Notes: generated by a model from the letters alone, not told the origin. A stretch of DNA of 64,000 bases from Gemmatimonadota bacterium (GCA_028874335.1 JAPPJY010000017.1:90858-154857); one strand, 5' to 3'. Counted from the stretch's first letter, positions 36,096-45,350 are shown. A program made the numbers and translations.

Positions 36096-37916
36096 CTAAA
36101 AGTTGGAGTAGAAGAGATGCCGGTTGTCGATGATTTCCGCCTGCTCTTTAAGGTCGCTGAACCATGCCGCCAGGACTTCGTTCTGTTTCTCAGACCGCAG
36201 GCGCTGAACCAGTTCAGGGCCTGCCGCCTCGAATTCGGTTTCGTCGATCGGCGCTCTCTCCAGCACCTGCAGCACGTACGCGCCCCGGTCCGTGGCGACC
36301 ACGTCGCTGGTCGTTCCCTCTTCAAGCCGGAAGGCCGTGCCGGTAAACGCGTTCCTGCGGCCGACGCCCTGAACGAAGTCGTCGCGCCCGAAGAGTTTGG
36401 ACTCGGTGAAACGAATTTCGCGATTACCTGCCGCCTCTGCAAGGCTTTGTCCGGAACGAACGTCCTCGAGCAGCGGTTCGACGCGCGCAGATGCAATCCT
36501 GACTTTTTCGCCAGTCTTGAGTTTGGTTGAAATGCGATTGTAGACTTCGTCCAGTGGTTGCGGGCCTGCTTCGCGCCTCGCCACGAGGACGAAGACATAG
36601 ATGCCCTCTTCAGTCTCGTAAACTGGAGAGATCCTCCCCGGCGAAGCTGTGAGGAAGGAATTCACAAGTCCGGACGTCCTGTTTCCCAACAGCGGGAAAA
36701 ACCCGCCCGCGGTGATGAAACCGGTGTCTTTCGCCTGCAGGCTCTGATCAGCCACCGCCGTCAGGAAGTCCGATTCTTCCGCCCGCTCCTGGAAGCGTTC
36801 GGCCTCGATACGGAGGCTGTCCAGCGTGTCTCTGCCGGGACGGATTTTCAGAAGGATGTGCTTGGCGCGTACCTGGAGCCCGTCACCCTCGCCTTTGCGT
36901 TCCTCGACCTTTAGAACGTGCCAGCCGAACTGGGACCGAACGGGATCTGAAACATCGCCCGGGTTGAGAGCAAAGGCCGCGTCCTCGAAGGGCTTTACCA
37001 TCCTTCCGCGCCCGAAGAACCCGAGGTCTCCGCCCCTTTCCGCGCTGCCCGGATCATCCGAATTGCTTTCGGCCAGCGTGGCGAAGTCTCCACCGGCGCG
37101 GATTTCGGCGAGCAGGTCGCGGATTTCGGCTTCGGTACTGGCTTCGTCCGCCGCGGAAGGTTTCTTCTCGAAGGCGACATACGAGGCATTGACGGCCGCT
37201 TCGCGATGGAATTCGTCAAGGTGGTCTTCATAATAGGCGCGAATCCGATCGTCCGGGACGGAAACCAGCGAGTCGGCGATGGAATAGGCCTCGACAGCCG
37301 CGTAGGCGACACGGACTCTCTCTTTCTGACGAACGAAAGCTTCCCGGACCTCCGCCGACGTTACCCGCACCCCGCCGGCGACCACTTCCTGCAGTTTGCT
37401 GATCAGAACGGCCTGCCTGACGGCGTATTCGGCGCTGAGTACGAACTGCTTTCTCTCGGGGCTTGAGTAGGTGCCGGGGTCATCCAGAAACCTGCCGTAT
37501 TTATCCGGATCGAATTTTCCATCGGTTTGAAAGACTTCCTGGTTCTGCACCCATTCAACGGGCTGGTTCCGATTGATGAAGTTGACCTCCGCATCCGAAA
37601 CCGCGATATCGTGTTTCTCAATCTGCTGGGCGTACAGGATCTGTGCCACCATCTGGTCCCAGATCTGGCGGATGAGCTGGCCCTCTTCCGGTTCCGCGTT
37701 GTTCCGGGCTTTGGCCTGGCGTGAAGCATCACGGAGAGCTTCGACGAATTGCTGGTGACTGATCTTCTGACCGTTGATTACGCCCACGGTATCACCCGGT
37801 CCGGCGCAGGTCATACCGCCGGCGCCCCAGTCGAATACCATCAGCGCCACGAAGGAAATGGCCACGATCCACATCATGGCTTTGATGAGGACCACGTTGC
37901 GCAGGTTTTTGAGCAT
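36096..37916 (-). CDS. PpiD/SurA-like peptidyl-prolyl isomerase
   Basis: A 606-residue membrane-anchored periplasmic chaperone: MLKNLRN then one span (VLIKAMMWIVAISFVALMVF), a SurA_N-like helical region with GVINGQKISHQQFVEALRD, and a parvulin domain from about residue 255 to 345 (FATLAESNSDDPGSAERGGDLGFFGRGRMVKPFEDAAF ... FGWHVLKVEER, given here in pieces), followed by a second, divergent parvulin-like region starting RAKHILLKIRP. GGAGGG lies 10 bases before the ATG at 37916. Such proteins help outer-membrane and secreted proteins fold, which suits a genome with many exported proteins. A MITE sits about 84 bases upstream. Confidence 0.88.
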   Translation of the reverse strand: MLKNLRNVVLIKAMMWIVAISFVALMVFDWGAGGMTCAGPGDTVGVINGQKISHQQFVEALRDASRQAKARNNAEPEEGQLIRQIWDQMVAQILYAQQIEKHDIAVSDAEVNFINRNQPVEWVQNQEVFQTDGKFDPDKYGRFLDDPGTYSSPERKQFVLSAEYAVRQAVLISKLQEVVAGGVRVTSAEVREAFVRQKERVRVAYAAVEAYSIADSLVSVPDDRIRAYYEDHLDEFHREAAVNASYVAFEKKPSAADEASTEAEIRDLLAEIRAGGDFATLAESNSDDPGSAERGGDLGFFGRGRMVKPFEDAAFALNPGDVSDPVRSQFGWHVLKVEERKGEGDGLQVRAKHILLKIRPGRDTLDSLRIEAERFQERAEESDFLTAVADQSLQAKDTGFITAGGFFPLLGNRTSGLVNSFLTASPGRISPVYETEEGIYVFVLVARREAGPQPLDEVYNRISTKLKTGEKVRIASARVEPLLEDVRSGQSLAEAAGNREIRFTESKLFGRDDFVQGVGRRNAFTGTAFRLEEGTTSDVVATDRGAYVLQVLERAPIDETEFEAAGPELVQRLRSEKQNEVLAAWFSDLKEQAEIIDNRHLFYSNF

Positions 37917-37999
37917 GCGATAAACACCCTCCGATGGAAGGAAAGAAGGTGGCATTTCGAGCCGCCGTCCGCCTTCGGATTTTTCGAATAACTACATAA

Positions 38000-38212
38000 G
38001 AAGCTGTCTTAAAATTCCCAGCGGTCTTCGCGCGGCTGCAAAAGCGCCGGTCGGCGTTGGTCAAACCCACCCAAGAGTGGCGAGGGGCGCGCAGCCACGA
38101 TACATTGGTATATGGGCGGATTTTCCCGCCGGCGCTGCGCGCCCCTCGCGCCTCATAACCGCCACTTTTTCGCTCGCGCTCGGGAACTCACCGGTAATTT
38201 TAAAACAGCTTC
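38000..38212. mobile_element. 213-bp MITE with TAA target duplication
   Basis: Terminal inverted repeats of about 20 bp (GAAGCTGTCTTAAAATTCC and, at the right end, GGTAATTTTAAAACAGCTTC; two differences) bound a 213-bp piece flanked on each side by TAA (37997-37999 and 38213-38215). Inside are further long complementary arms (GGCGAGGGGCGCGCAGC near 38079 against GCTGCGCGCCCCTCGCGCC near 38134). No coding frame. It sits between the divergent PpiD-like and M23 peptidase genes. Confidence 0.8.
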
Positions 38213-38289
38213 TAACAACACGATAAATTATAAGAACGGGGATTTGCAGGCAAGTCTTTTTTGCCTGCCGGAAAAAAGCCGGTGTTGGC

Positions 38290-38318
38290 TTGACCCCGGC
38301 AGGCAAAATACCTATACT
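38290..38318 (+). promoter_or_regulatory. Sigma-70-type promoter of the M23 peptidase gene
   Basis: TTGACC at 38290-38295, a 17-base spacer, and TATACT at 38313-38318: five of six matches in each box at the ideal distance, 64 bases before the M23 start codon. A perfect GCAGGCAA/TTGCCTGC hairpin lies just upstream near 38250. Confidence 0.7.
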
Positions 38319-38381
38319 GTGTCGCGCATGATCCCGCGATAAACAACCGAACGGGTTGCCGGATGGGGAGGTCCGATACCG

Positions 38382-40661
38382 ATGCGGCTGATCCTGCTGT
38401 TATGTTGTCTCTGTCTTTCGAATTCCGGCATCGCTGAAGCCCGGGACTACCATTGGCCGATGGAGGCGCCACCCGCACTCACCTCATCGTTCGGTGAATA
38501 TCGGCCGCGGCGTTTCCATGCGGGGATCGACTTCAAGACCTGGGGGAAGGAAGGCTATCCCGTGCTGGCCGTTGACGACGGGTACGTCTGGCGGGTACGG
38601 ACATCGCCCTGGGGTTATGGAAAAGTGGTATACATCAGGTTGAAAGACGGCAGAACCGCGGTCTATGCGCATCTCTCGGGCTTTGCGCCCCGGGTAAAGG
38701 ACGTTGTCGAGGCGGAACAGGAGCGAAGGGGATTTTACAGCGTTAATCTCTTCTTCAAGCCGAACCAGATTCAGGTCAAACACGGGGAGACGCTCGGATA
38801 TTCCGGCAGTACCGGCAGCGGGGCGCCGCATCTGCATTTCGAGATTCGCGACAGGAGTCAGCGGCCCATCAACGGGCTGCTTCACGGTTTCGAGGTGAAG
38901 GACACCGTTGCGCCAACCGTACAATCCGTCGCGCTGATTCCCATGGACGCTAGGTCCCGCGTTTCTGACAAAGCGGACCCCGTAACGATCGGCGTGAAGT
39001 GGCGCCCCGAACTGAAGCGCTACGTCGCACGCAGCGCGCCCATGATCGCCGGGCGCATCGGCGTAAGCGTCAAGGCATACGACCGGGCCGATGCAAGCGT
39101 ACTCAGCAACCGCATCGCGCCTTACCGACTGCGGCTGTATGTAAACGGCGGTGAGGTTTTCGAGACCACGTACACAGTCTTCGCGTACAATCAGGTCAAC
39201 CAGGTCGAACTGGATCGCAATTTCGCCCTGAAGGTTCGCGGCGCCGGGATCTATCACAACCTGTACCGCGCCGCTGGCAATCAGCTTCCAATGTACGGGA
39301 AGTACAGGGTTGGCGACGGCGTCCTTCACGCGGGAATCTCAACCTCCGGCCGCGGTGTTGCCCTGAACCCGGGCAGAAATCGACTCCGGGTGTTGGTTGA
39401 AGACGCGGCCGGGAATCGTTCCCGCGTGGATCTGGAAGTGATTGTGAACTCGGTTCCCCGCGTACTCAACGCGCGCGCTGAGTTCAACGGCGGTTCGGTT
39501 CGGATGCGTGCGCGAGTGCGGGACGAGAATCCGGAAACGGTCGTTGTGGAACGGTCTTCGAACGGCGGACGATCCTGGCGCCCCGTAAGGCCCCTTGAAC
39601 CTGATTCGTCAGGCCGGGTTCGCGCGGAATTCTCTCACGTCCCGGATGCGGTCTACAGGGTTCGCGCCCGGGACCGTTTTCAGTCGGAAGGTTTTCAGGT
39701 CTGCGCGCCTGTTCCGCCGCCGGAGAGCGACGCAAAGCCGGGCCTGCTCGATTGCACCGTACGCTACTATCCGGACTTCGCCGTGTTGAAGATCGCGTCG
39801 AAAAACCTGTTGTCGGCCGCACCGGACGTCACCCTGAGATGGGCCTCGAACAGCGAGACGGCGTCCGAGGTCATTCAGAGGAGTCTTTACGGCTACGAAA
39901 CCGTTGTACGATTCGATCCGGACGTGGAAGGGGAAGTTGCGGCAGTCCTGTCTGCGGTCGATTGGAAGGGCAAAAGGGGGCGCAGCGTGGTACGCCTCGC
40001 GCAGACGCCGGTGCGTCGGAGGGGTGCGGTCGTGCGGTCCCCCGACGGCATGGCGGAAGCCCGCTTCAGCGCCGATGACGTCTACGGCCCATTCTTTGGA
40101 CGGATCTCGGCCATTCCGGGAAAAGGCTCGAAACGCTTGAAGATGGTTGGAACGCGTTTCCGGTTCGGTCCGGAAGACGTGCCGTTCCGGCGGAAGGTTG
40201 AAATCGTCCTCCGATACCCGGCGGACTTCGGCCGACCGGAGCGATTGGGAATCTATCGGTTGACCCGGGGCGGCGCCTGGGTATTCGTGGGCAACCGCGC
40301 CGTTCGGGGGCGCCCTGCCGTGGCTGCCGAAGTCTCGAGTTTTTCCACCTATGCGCTGTTGCTGGATGAGACGCCTCCCAGGGTGAGAATCCAGCGACCG
40401 GAGCCGCGCGCGAAGGTTTCGGACAGACGGCCCGTGCTAGTCGCCGCGATAGGCGACCCGGGTTCGGGTATACGACGGGAAAAGGATATTCTCATGCTTC
40501 TGGACGGAAAACGGTTGATTGCGGAATACGATCCCGACGCGGGCCAGGTCAAGGCCCGGCCCAGGCAGCCGATAGCGGCCGGAATCCACAAGCTGGAGGT
40601 CATCGTAACCGACGCCTGCGGCAACCGGGCCCGGGCGGTGCGTTCGTTCACGGTTCGATAG
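38382..40661 (+). CDS. M23 family metallopeptidase with long beta-rich C-terminus
   Basis: A 759-residue exported protein: signal peptide LILLLCCLCLSNSGIAEA, then an M23 (LytM) domain with HAGIDF near residue 45 and HLHFEIRD near 150, the zinc ligands of active endopeptidases, and YGKVVYIRLKDG between them. The M23 domain is interrupted by an insert (VEAEQERRGFYSVNLFFKPNQ). The remaining ~580 residues look like Ig-like sandwich domains (VLVEDAAGNRSRVDLEV, VIVTDACGNRARAVRSF). It should cut peptidoglycan cross-links in the periplasm. Four bases separate its stop from the rhomboid gene, so the two are cotranscribed. Confidence 0.88.
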   Translation: MRLILLLCCLCLSNSGIAEARDYHWPMEAPPALTSSFGEYRPRRFHAGIDFKTWGKEGYPVLAVDDGYVWRVRTSPWGYGKVVYIRLKDGRTAVYAHLSGFAPRVKDVVEAEQERRGFYSVNLFFKPNQIQVKHGETLGYSGSTGSGAPHLHFEIRDRSQRPINGLLHGFEVKDTVAPTVQSVALIPMDARSRVSDKADPVTIGVKWRPELKRYVARSAPMIAGRIGVSVKAYDRADASVLSNRIAPYRLRLYVNGGEVFETTYTVFAYNQVNQVELDRNFALKVRGAGIYHNLYRAAGNQLPMYGKYRVGDGVLHAGISTSGRGVALNPGRNRLRVLVEDAAGNRSRVDLEVIVNSVPRVLNARAEFNGGSVRMRARVRDENPETVVVERSSNGGRSWRPVRPLEPDSSGRVRAEFSHVPDAVYRVRARDRFQSEGFQVCAPVPPPESDAKPGLLDCTVRYYPDFAVLKIASKNLLSAAPDVTLRWASNSETASEVIQRSLYGYETVVRFDPDVEGEVAAVLSAVDWKGKRGRSVVRLAQTPVRRRGAVVRSPDGMAEARFSADDVYGPFFGRISAIPGKGSKRLKMVGTRFRFGPEDVPFRRKVEIVLRYPADFGRPERLGIYRLTRGGAWVFVGNRAVRGRPAVAAEVSSFSTYALLLDETPPRVRIQRPEPRAKVSDRRPVLVAAIGDPGSGIRREKDILMLLDGKRLIAEYDPDAGQVKARPRQPIAAGIHKLEVIVTDACGNRARAVRSFTVR

Positions 40662-40665
40662 GCAG

Positions 40666-41346
40666 ATGATACTGCCCATTAAAGATGACAATCCGACACG
40701 CCGCGCCCCCGTATTCACGGTGAGCATCCTGCTCCTGAATGTGGGGGTTTTCCTGTATTCGGTTTCCCTGGGGTCCATCGGTTTCGACGTCTTCACGTTG
40801 CGGATGGGACTGATCCCGTTTGAAGTCGCCCACGGTGTGGATGCCATCTCGCCAACGCCGATCCCGCTCTATCTCACGTTCCTGACGGCCATGTTCATGC
40901 ACGGCGGCTGGATGCATCTGGGCGGCAACATGCTCTATCTGTGGATTTTCGGGAACAACGTCGAAGATACGCTGGGAAGGTTTCGTTTTTTGCTGTTTTA
41001 CGTGTTTTGCGGCGTGGCAGCCTCGCTGGGCCACGTTCTCTCCGATCCCGACTCGACAGTACCGATGGTGGGCGCCAGCGGAGCGATCGCCGGTATTCTC
41101 GGGGCCTACCTGGCGCGATTTCCGGGCGCCCGGGTGCATGTCTTCGTCTTTCTGCTGTTCTTTATCCAGATCGTACGGGTGCCCGCGCTGCTGGTGCTTG
41201 GCGTCTGGTTTGTCATCCAATTGGTGAACGCGTCTGCCGAGTCGGGCGGGGTGGGCGGCGGCGTGGCGTGGTACGCGCACATCGGCGGGTTTATCGCGGG
41301 TTACCTGATTATGCGCCGGTACGCCCGGCGATTCCAGCGGGTGTAG
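40666..41346 (+). CDS. Rhomboid family intramembrane serine protease
   Basis: A 226-residue membrane protein with about six spans. The catalytic serine motif GASGAIAGILGAY and the catalytic histidine in WYAHIGGFIAGYL are in place, and HGGWMHLGGNMLYLWIFGNNVED is the conserved loop-1/TM2 region of the family. It cleaves transmembrane segments of membrane proteins. Its start lies 4 bases past the M23 stop, and a strong terminator follows. Confidence 0.92.
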   Translation: MILPIKDDNPTRRAPVFTVSILLLNVGVFLYSVSLGSIGFDVFTLRMGLIPFEVAHGVDAISPTPIPLYLTFLTAMFMHGGWMHLGGNMLYLWIFGNNVEDTLGRFRFLLFYVFCGVAASLGHVLSDPDSTVPMVGASGAIAGILGAYLARFPGARVHVFVFLLFFIQIVRVPALLVLGVWFVIQLVNASAESGGVGGGVAWYAHIGGFIAGYLIMRRYARRFQRV

Positions 41347-41395
41347 GACAGGTCGACGGACGACGGGTTGACGCGGAATCGATAAACGTCATACA

Positions 41396-41427
41396 AAAGG
41401 GCCGCCAGGCTTCTCTGGCGGCCCTTT
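41396..41427 (+). terminator. Rho-independent terminator after the rhomboid gene
   Basis: A perfect 13-bp stem (AAAGGGCCGCCAG / CTGGCGGCCCTTT) with a 6-base loop. The T-run in the stem end suits rightward transcripts, and the A-run allows leftward use too. Confidence 0.85.
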
Positions 41428-41495
41428 CGTGCGCATACTCTGAACAATCCCTTTGTGGGTTCCGGAGCCGCGGGTGCTTGAAAGCGCTACGGGCG

Positions 41496-41518
41496 AATTG
41501 TCGCATTTTGCGACAATT
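41496..41518. promoter_or_regulatory. Palindrome AATTGTCGC-ATTTT-GCGACAATT
   Basis: A perfect 9-bp-arm palindrome with core TGTCGC-N5-GCGACA, between the rhomboid terminator and a short minus-strand gene. The same core occurs at 43993-44009, on the other side of the sigma-54 activator gene. It could be the activator's binding site. Confidence 0.5.
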
Positions 41519-41597
41519 ACAGCGACGAAAACTTCTGTGATTGAACACCGCGTTGGGCTCAGGTCCAAGGCGCGGGTTCGAGCGGTCTCACCGCGGG

Positions 41598-41756
41598 CTA
41601 TCCGAGCTTCATGAGAATGAGCGCTCCGAGGCTCAGAATCGTGGAGACCTGGATTCCGATAATCCAGCGCTGTCCGGCTTCGATGCTGCCCATGCGGGCT
41701 TCGATGCTGCCCATGCGGGCTTCAATGCTGCCCATGCGGGCCTCGATGCTGCCCAT
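41598..41756 (-). CDS. Short coiled-coil/membrane protein with four MGSIEAR repeats
   Basis: A 52-residue protein: four perfect heptads (MGSIEAR, three times, then MGSIEAG) coded by a 21-bp tandem repeat, then QRWIIGIQVSTILSLGALILMKLG, a single C-terminal membrane span. GGAGG lies 5 bases before the ATG at 41756. It follows the sigma-54 activator on the same strand by 55 bases. The gene at 56165 encodes the same architecture (MASLETR heptads, then RWIVGIQFTTLVALGTLIL), which argues that both are real. Such proteins resemble short coiled-coil tail-anchored proteins of unknown role. Confidence 0.65.
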   Translation of the reverse strand: MGSIEARMGSIEARMGSIEARMGSIEAGQRWIIGIQVSTILSLGALILMKLG

Positions 41757-41811
41757 CCGAGCCTCCAGGCTGGTGAAGCGACCGCTTATCTGCCCGAATG
41801 CCGCATGCGTT

Positions 41812-43701
41812 TCAGTCCCTTTCCATGTTGTGTTTCTTCAGTTTGCGGTGCAGAGTCGCCCGATGAATGCCCAGCGCATGCGCGGCACGGGTGACGTTGT
41901 CATCAGCGGCTTCAAGGGCAACGTACAGGGCTTGCCGTTCAACTTCCTTGAGTGAGAGGACCGGCGTCCGCGTGTCGGATTCCTGTCCGGATGCAATTGC
42001 GGGGGACAGTTGAGGCGGAAGATTTCCGGCCTGGATGACGTCTTCTGTTTCCAGAAGCACGGCACGCTCGATGGCGTTTTCCAGTTCACGTACGTTACCA
42101 GGCCAGTCGTATTGCAGGAGCAGGCGCATGGCCGCCGTGGAAATGCCGCCAATGGTCTTGTTCATACGCTCGGCATATTTCCCGATGAAATGTTCCGCAA
42201 GCAGGGAAATATCGTCACGCCGCTCTCGCAGCGGCGGAATTGCGATCGGGAAGGCTGCGACTCGATAGAACAGATCTTCGCGGAACTCGCCCTTGCTGAC
42301 CGCGCGCTCCAGGTCTTTGTTGGTGGCGGTAATTACCCGGATGTCGACAGAAATCGGGGCCTTACCTCCGATCCGCTGGATTTCCCGTTCCTGCAGCACG
42401 CGCAGTAGTTTTCCCTGCAGCGCATAAGGGAGGTCGCCAATTTCGTCTATCAGGATTGTACCCCGGTCTGCACGCTCGAATGCGCCGATTCTCCTGGTGG
42501 TTGCCCCTGTAAAGGCTCCCTTTTCGTGTCCGAACAGTTCGCTTTCGATGAGCGACTCGGGCATGGTGGCACAGTCGAGAGCAACGAACGGACCTTTCTT
42601 CCTCGGACTGCTGAAGTGAAACGACCTTGCGACAAGCTCTTTGCCGGTGCCGCTTTCGCCTCGGATCATCACCGTAATGTCGCTCTCGCCAGCCTGTTTC
42701 ATCAGCGAGTACACACGCTGCATACCCCGGCTCGTGCCTACCATGCCAGCGAAGGAATAGGTCGTCTCCAGTTCGGTGCGCAGCCTCCGGACTTCCGCCT
42801 TCATCTGCTCGGCGTCGATTTCCCAAGACACGTCGCGAAAGAGCACGACATTGTCGATGACGTTGCCCTGCTGGTCACTCACCGAAGCGGCTGAGCGGTA
42901 AAACAGCCGCTGTCCCGGAAAGCCTTCCGCTCCCGTAGTTTCCACCATGTCTCCGCGATGGTTGGAAAACCTGCCCTTCAGATGACTCAGGTCAGGTTCC
43001 CGGAATCGTACCCTGAAACGTGCCGCAAGATCAGCCGGCGTGATTTTTTCAAGTTCGATTCCCTCCAGGCCCAGCAGATCCAGGTACATTTCGTTGGCGA
43101 ATACCAATCTGCCGGCGACATCGTGCATACCGATGGCGTCGCCGGTTGCTTTGAGCAAGGCTTCCAATCTTCCACGGCTGACGGCAAGTTGTCGCCTTTG
43201 TCTCGCCAACTCCTGTTCGACGTTCCACTTTTCGGCCAGAGAGAGGGTAATCTGCTGTATTTCCACGTGCGTAAACGGCTTCCTGATGTATAGAAGCTTG
43301 TGTAACAGTTCCATATCGCAGATAATCTCAGGCAGCGATCTATCGGTGAAGGCGGTCATGATCACGATTTCGATGTCACGGTCGAACTCTCTTACCCTGC
43401 GCACGGTTTCAATACCATCGATGCCGGGGGGCATACGAATGTCGATATAGGCCACAGCGATTGGGCGGTTCGATTCCCTTCCTTTACGGATGATATCGCA
43501 AGCTTCCACTCCGTTGTTTGCATGCAGCAACTCAAACTCAGAGAGATAGTTCCCTTCCTGTTCACGCACGAACGCTGCCGGCAGATCATCAACGGAGGGT
43601 CGCTCGATGCTTGAACAGAGCAATTCAGCGAAGTCGTCGTGTATCTCGGGTTGATCATCCACGATCAGAACGCGGTTGTTTCCGTACTTAAGGTATTCCA
43701 T
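41812..43701 (-). CDS. Sigma-54-dependent response regulator (receiver, PAS, AAA+, Fis)
   Basis: A 629-residue activator. Residues ~9-140 form a receiver domain (VLIVDDQPEIHDDF, phospho-acceptor Asp in AYIDIRMPPG, VIMTAF, IRKPF); ~170-300 a PAS domain (ATGDAIGMHDVAGRLVFANE); then a sigma-54 AAA+ domain with Walker A GESGTGKE, the sigma-54 contact loop GAFTGA, and a C-terminal Fis helix-turn-helix (VTRAAHALGIHRATLHRKL). The receiver extends past the usual length. AAAGGAGG precedes the ATG 43701. It should drive transcription from -24/-12 promoters after phosphorylation by an unlinked kinase. Palindromes at 43993 and 44012 lie ~290 bases upstream, where enhancer sites are expected. Confidence 0.93.
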   Translation of the reverse strand: MEYLKYGNNRVLIVDDQPEIHDDFAELLCSSIERPSVDDLPAAFVREQEGNYLSEFELLHANNGVEACDIIRKGRESNRPIAVAYIDIRMPPGIDGIETVRRVREFDRDIEIVIMTAFTDRSLPEIICDMELLHKLLYIRKPFTHVEIQQITLSLAEKWNVEQELARQRRQLAVSRGRLEALLKATGDAIGMHDVAGRLVFANEMYLDLLGLEGIELEKITPADLAARFRVRFREPDLSHLKGRFSNHRGDMVETTGAEGFPGQRLFYRSAASVSDQQGNVIDNVVLFRDVSWEIDAEQMKAEVRRLRTELETTYSFAGMVGTSRGMQRVYSLMKQAGESDITVMIRGESGTGKELVARSFHFSSPRKKGPFVALDCATMPESLIESELFGHEKGAFTGATTRRIGAFERADRGTILIDEIGDLPYALQGKLLRVLQEREIQRIGGKAPISVDIRVITATNKDLERAVSKGEFREDLFYRVAAFPIAIPPLRERRDDISLLAEHFIGKYAERMNKTIGGISTAAMRLLLQYDWPGNVRELENAIERAVLLETEDVIQAGNLPPQLSPAIASGQESDTRTPVLSLKEVERQALYVALEAADDNVTRAAHALGIHRATLHRKLKKHNMERD

Positions 43702-43992
43702 CGACCTCCTTTGCCATCGTCCGACTGACGGACTCTTTGAAAACGGCGCATTCACGTCTCATCCCGCCCTTTGCGGCTTACTGCACAATTCGTGCCAATT
43801 GTTGTTCAACGAAATCAATTCACTGATAATTAGGTTGTTAGAACGGATTAATAATGGCACTGGACTCTGTGTGCGTAGCAAAACGCGCCACTGAAGACCT
43901 CCTGCGCAACTGCGTGAAAAATGGTAGTGTTACTCGTAAGTGTTTGTTAATAAGTCATCTTTGAGGAAATACTCCAGAAACCGTTCAACGAC

Positions 43993-44028
43993 TGTCGCGA
44001 ATTGCGACAGTTGTTGCATTTTGCAACG
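43993..44028. promoter_or_regulatory. Two tandem palindromes, TGTCGC-N5-GCGACA and TGTTGC-N5-GCAACG
   Basis: TGTCGC-GAATT-GCGACA at 43993-44009 is followed two bases later by the related TGTTGC-ATTTT-GCAACG at 44012-44028. The first shares its core with the palindrome at 41496. The pair lies 290-330 bases upstream of the sigma-54 activator start codon. The rest of 43756-44185 shows no gene. Confidence 0.55.
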
Positions 44029-44185
44029 CATCGCCCCAGGGTGTGTCTTTTTACGTATTGAGGTTAGCACGGTGACGTCGAGTTGGAACCCGCAGGGCGG
44101 ACGAAGCAATTCGAAGGCTGTCGTACGCACGTCGGGCGATAATATCAGGCGGCCACTGAGGAAGTCGGCCTCTGCGTTCGCCTTC

Positions 44186-44464
44186 TCAAGTGTCGAACAG
44201 GCTGCGCAGCCAGGTATTGCCCTCGGGAATACCGTCCGCATCGAAAACGAACTCCTGCCCGGGACTTGCCGTGTCGACGTATACCCACGGATCGCGGCGG
44301 CGCCAACGACTCTCGTCGTGGTGGTAGCTGAGACTCGACTGACTGCCAGGAGGATTGAACCACAAAGGCAGCCGCCATCTGTTGCGTTTCACGGACCCCG
44401 GCGCCGTCAGCGTGAGGCGTTCTCCGTTACCGCAGAGATTACGTCCGCGGCGATCTTCCGTCAC
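44186..44464 (-). CDS. Short hypothetical protein coupled to the upstream frame
   Basis: A 92-residue frame starting at a GTG that overlaps the stop of the preceding frame (GTGA) and has GGAGGAG 3 bases upstream. It contains SVKRNRWRLPLWFNPPGSQS and WVYVDTASPGQEFVFDADG, which read like coding sequence rather than chance. It may be a separate small protein or the displaced C-terminus of the frameshifted protein at 44461-45133, since both ends of that gene lie in this frame. No family recognised. Confidence 0.4.
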   Translation of the reverse strand: MTEDRRGRNLCGNGERLTLTAPGSVKRNRWRLPLWFNPPGSQSSLSYHHDESRWRRRDPWVYVDTASPGQEFVFDADGIPEGNTWLRSLFDT

Positions 44465-45133
44465 ATCTCCTCCGGCGCCAGCACCTCGCGCTCCGGACCC
44501 ACTTTCCGGACCCACCGGTATTGCTCCGACTTTCTCGTGGCGGTATTGGCTCTCTCGACGGCTTTCCTGGCGGCGCGGATGACCTCCCCGGCGGCATCCC
44601 TGACCACTCTTCGGGTGGTCCTCTCGGCTTTGTACGCGGCATCGTGTTTCAACCTGGCGTCTTCATACTGCTGCAGGATAGCCTGATAGTTCTCCCAGGC
44701 TGCAATGTTTCTCTCCCGGCCCGTTTCGTAGATCGCTCGAGCGACATTCGCGGCTGCAGTTTTGGCGCGGTCTTCCACTTTTCCTGCGGCATGGTTTTTC
44801 AACCTGGCATCCTCATATATCTGCAGGGCGAACCGGTAGTTCTTCCCAGGCCGCCACGACCTTTCCTTCCCGGTCTGCTTCGTAGATCGCCCGTGCGTCT
44901 CGGTAAATTACCCAGGCGTCTCCGTATATCTCCCTGGCGTCACTTCGGTCCCGGTCCCAGGGAAAAGCAGATCTGTCGCTGCGGGCGGCACGGTGTTTGT
45001 ACAGGGCGGCACTCCATGCGATTTCCCATGCATCGCGTTCGGATCTTTCTGCTTCTGGCGTTTTGCTTTCGATTGCACCCGCGCCGATTGCAAGCGTGGC
45101 AATGGCCAAGACGACGTATCGGATTGTGCTCAT
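44461..45133 (-). pseudogene. Exported Ala/Tyr-rich coiled-coil protein, frameshifted
   Basis: The first part (start ATG 45133, AGGAGG upstream) has a signal peptide IRYVVLAIATLAIGAGA and repeats such as AREIYGDAWVIYRDARAIYE; it runs to a stop at 44813. The second frame (to 44461) continues the same repeat theme: ARAIYETGRERNIAAWENY, QQYEDARLKHDAAYK. Across 44850 the first frame reads AAWEELPVRPADI-stop, whereas with one G removed it reads AAWENYRFALQIYEDARLK, matching the repeat. So a one-base insertion near 44850 splits a ~224-residue gene. Function unknown. Confidence 0.65.
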
Positions 45134-45270
45134 TGTGGCTTTTCCTCCTGGCTGTGGTTTTGCGGCGTGTTTTCGGGGCAAGCATCGTGCCGGGTGCGCT
45201 TAAGAGCCTGCGCCAGCAACGGTGCACCTGATCTCTTCTCAAGCCAAATTTACCCATTGATACGTGACGT

Positions 45271-45350
45271 TGCTGTGATATTTCGAGCCATTTCAGTGAT
45301 TTATTTGTGGATTTTCGCCAGGAAGGGATGTTTGTGAAACGGAAGGGACG
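45271..45350. repeat. 80-bp degenerate repeat shared with 54733-54812
   Basis: Shared blocks include TGCTGTG, TCAGTGATTTATT and GAAGGGATGTTT in the same order and spacing; overall roughly three-quarters of positions agree. It lies in the 457-base gap 45134-45590, which otherwise holds only the terminator at 45530. Confidence 0.55.

Noticed and set aside
41541..41894. Plus-strand frame with FDAAHAG repeats
   Set aside because: It is the opposite-strand shadow of the 21-bp repeats coding MGSIEAR and of the end of the sigma-54 activator; it has no ribosome site.
43870..43890. TGGCAC near 43856 as a sigma-54 promoter
   Set aside because: The -12 element (GC at the right distance) is missing; it does not meet the -24/-12 consensus.
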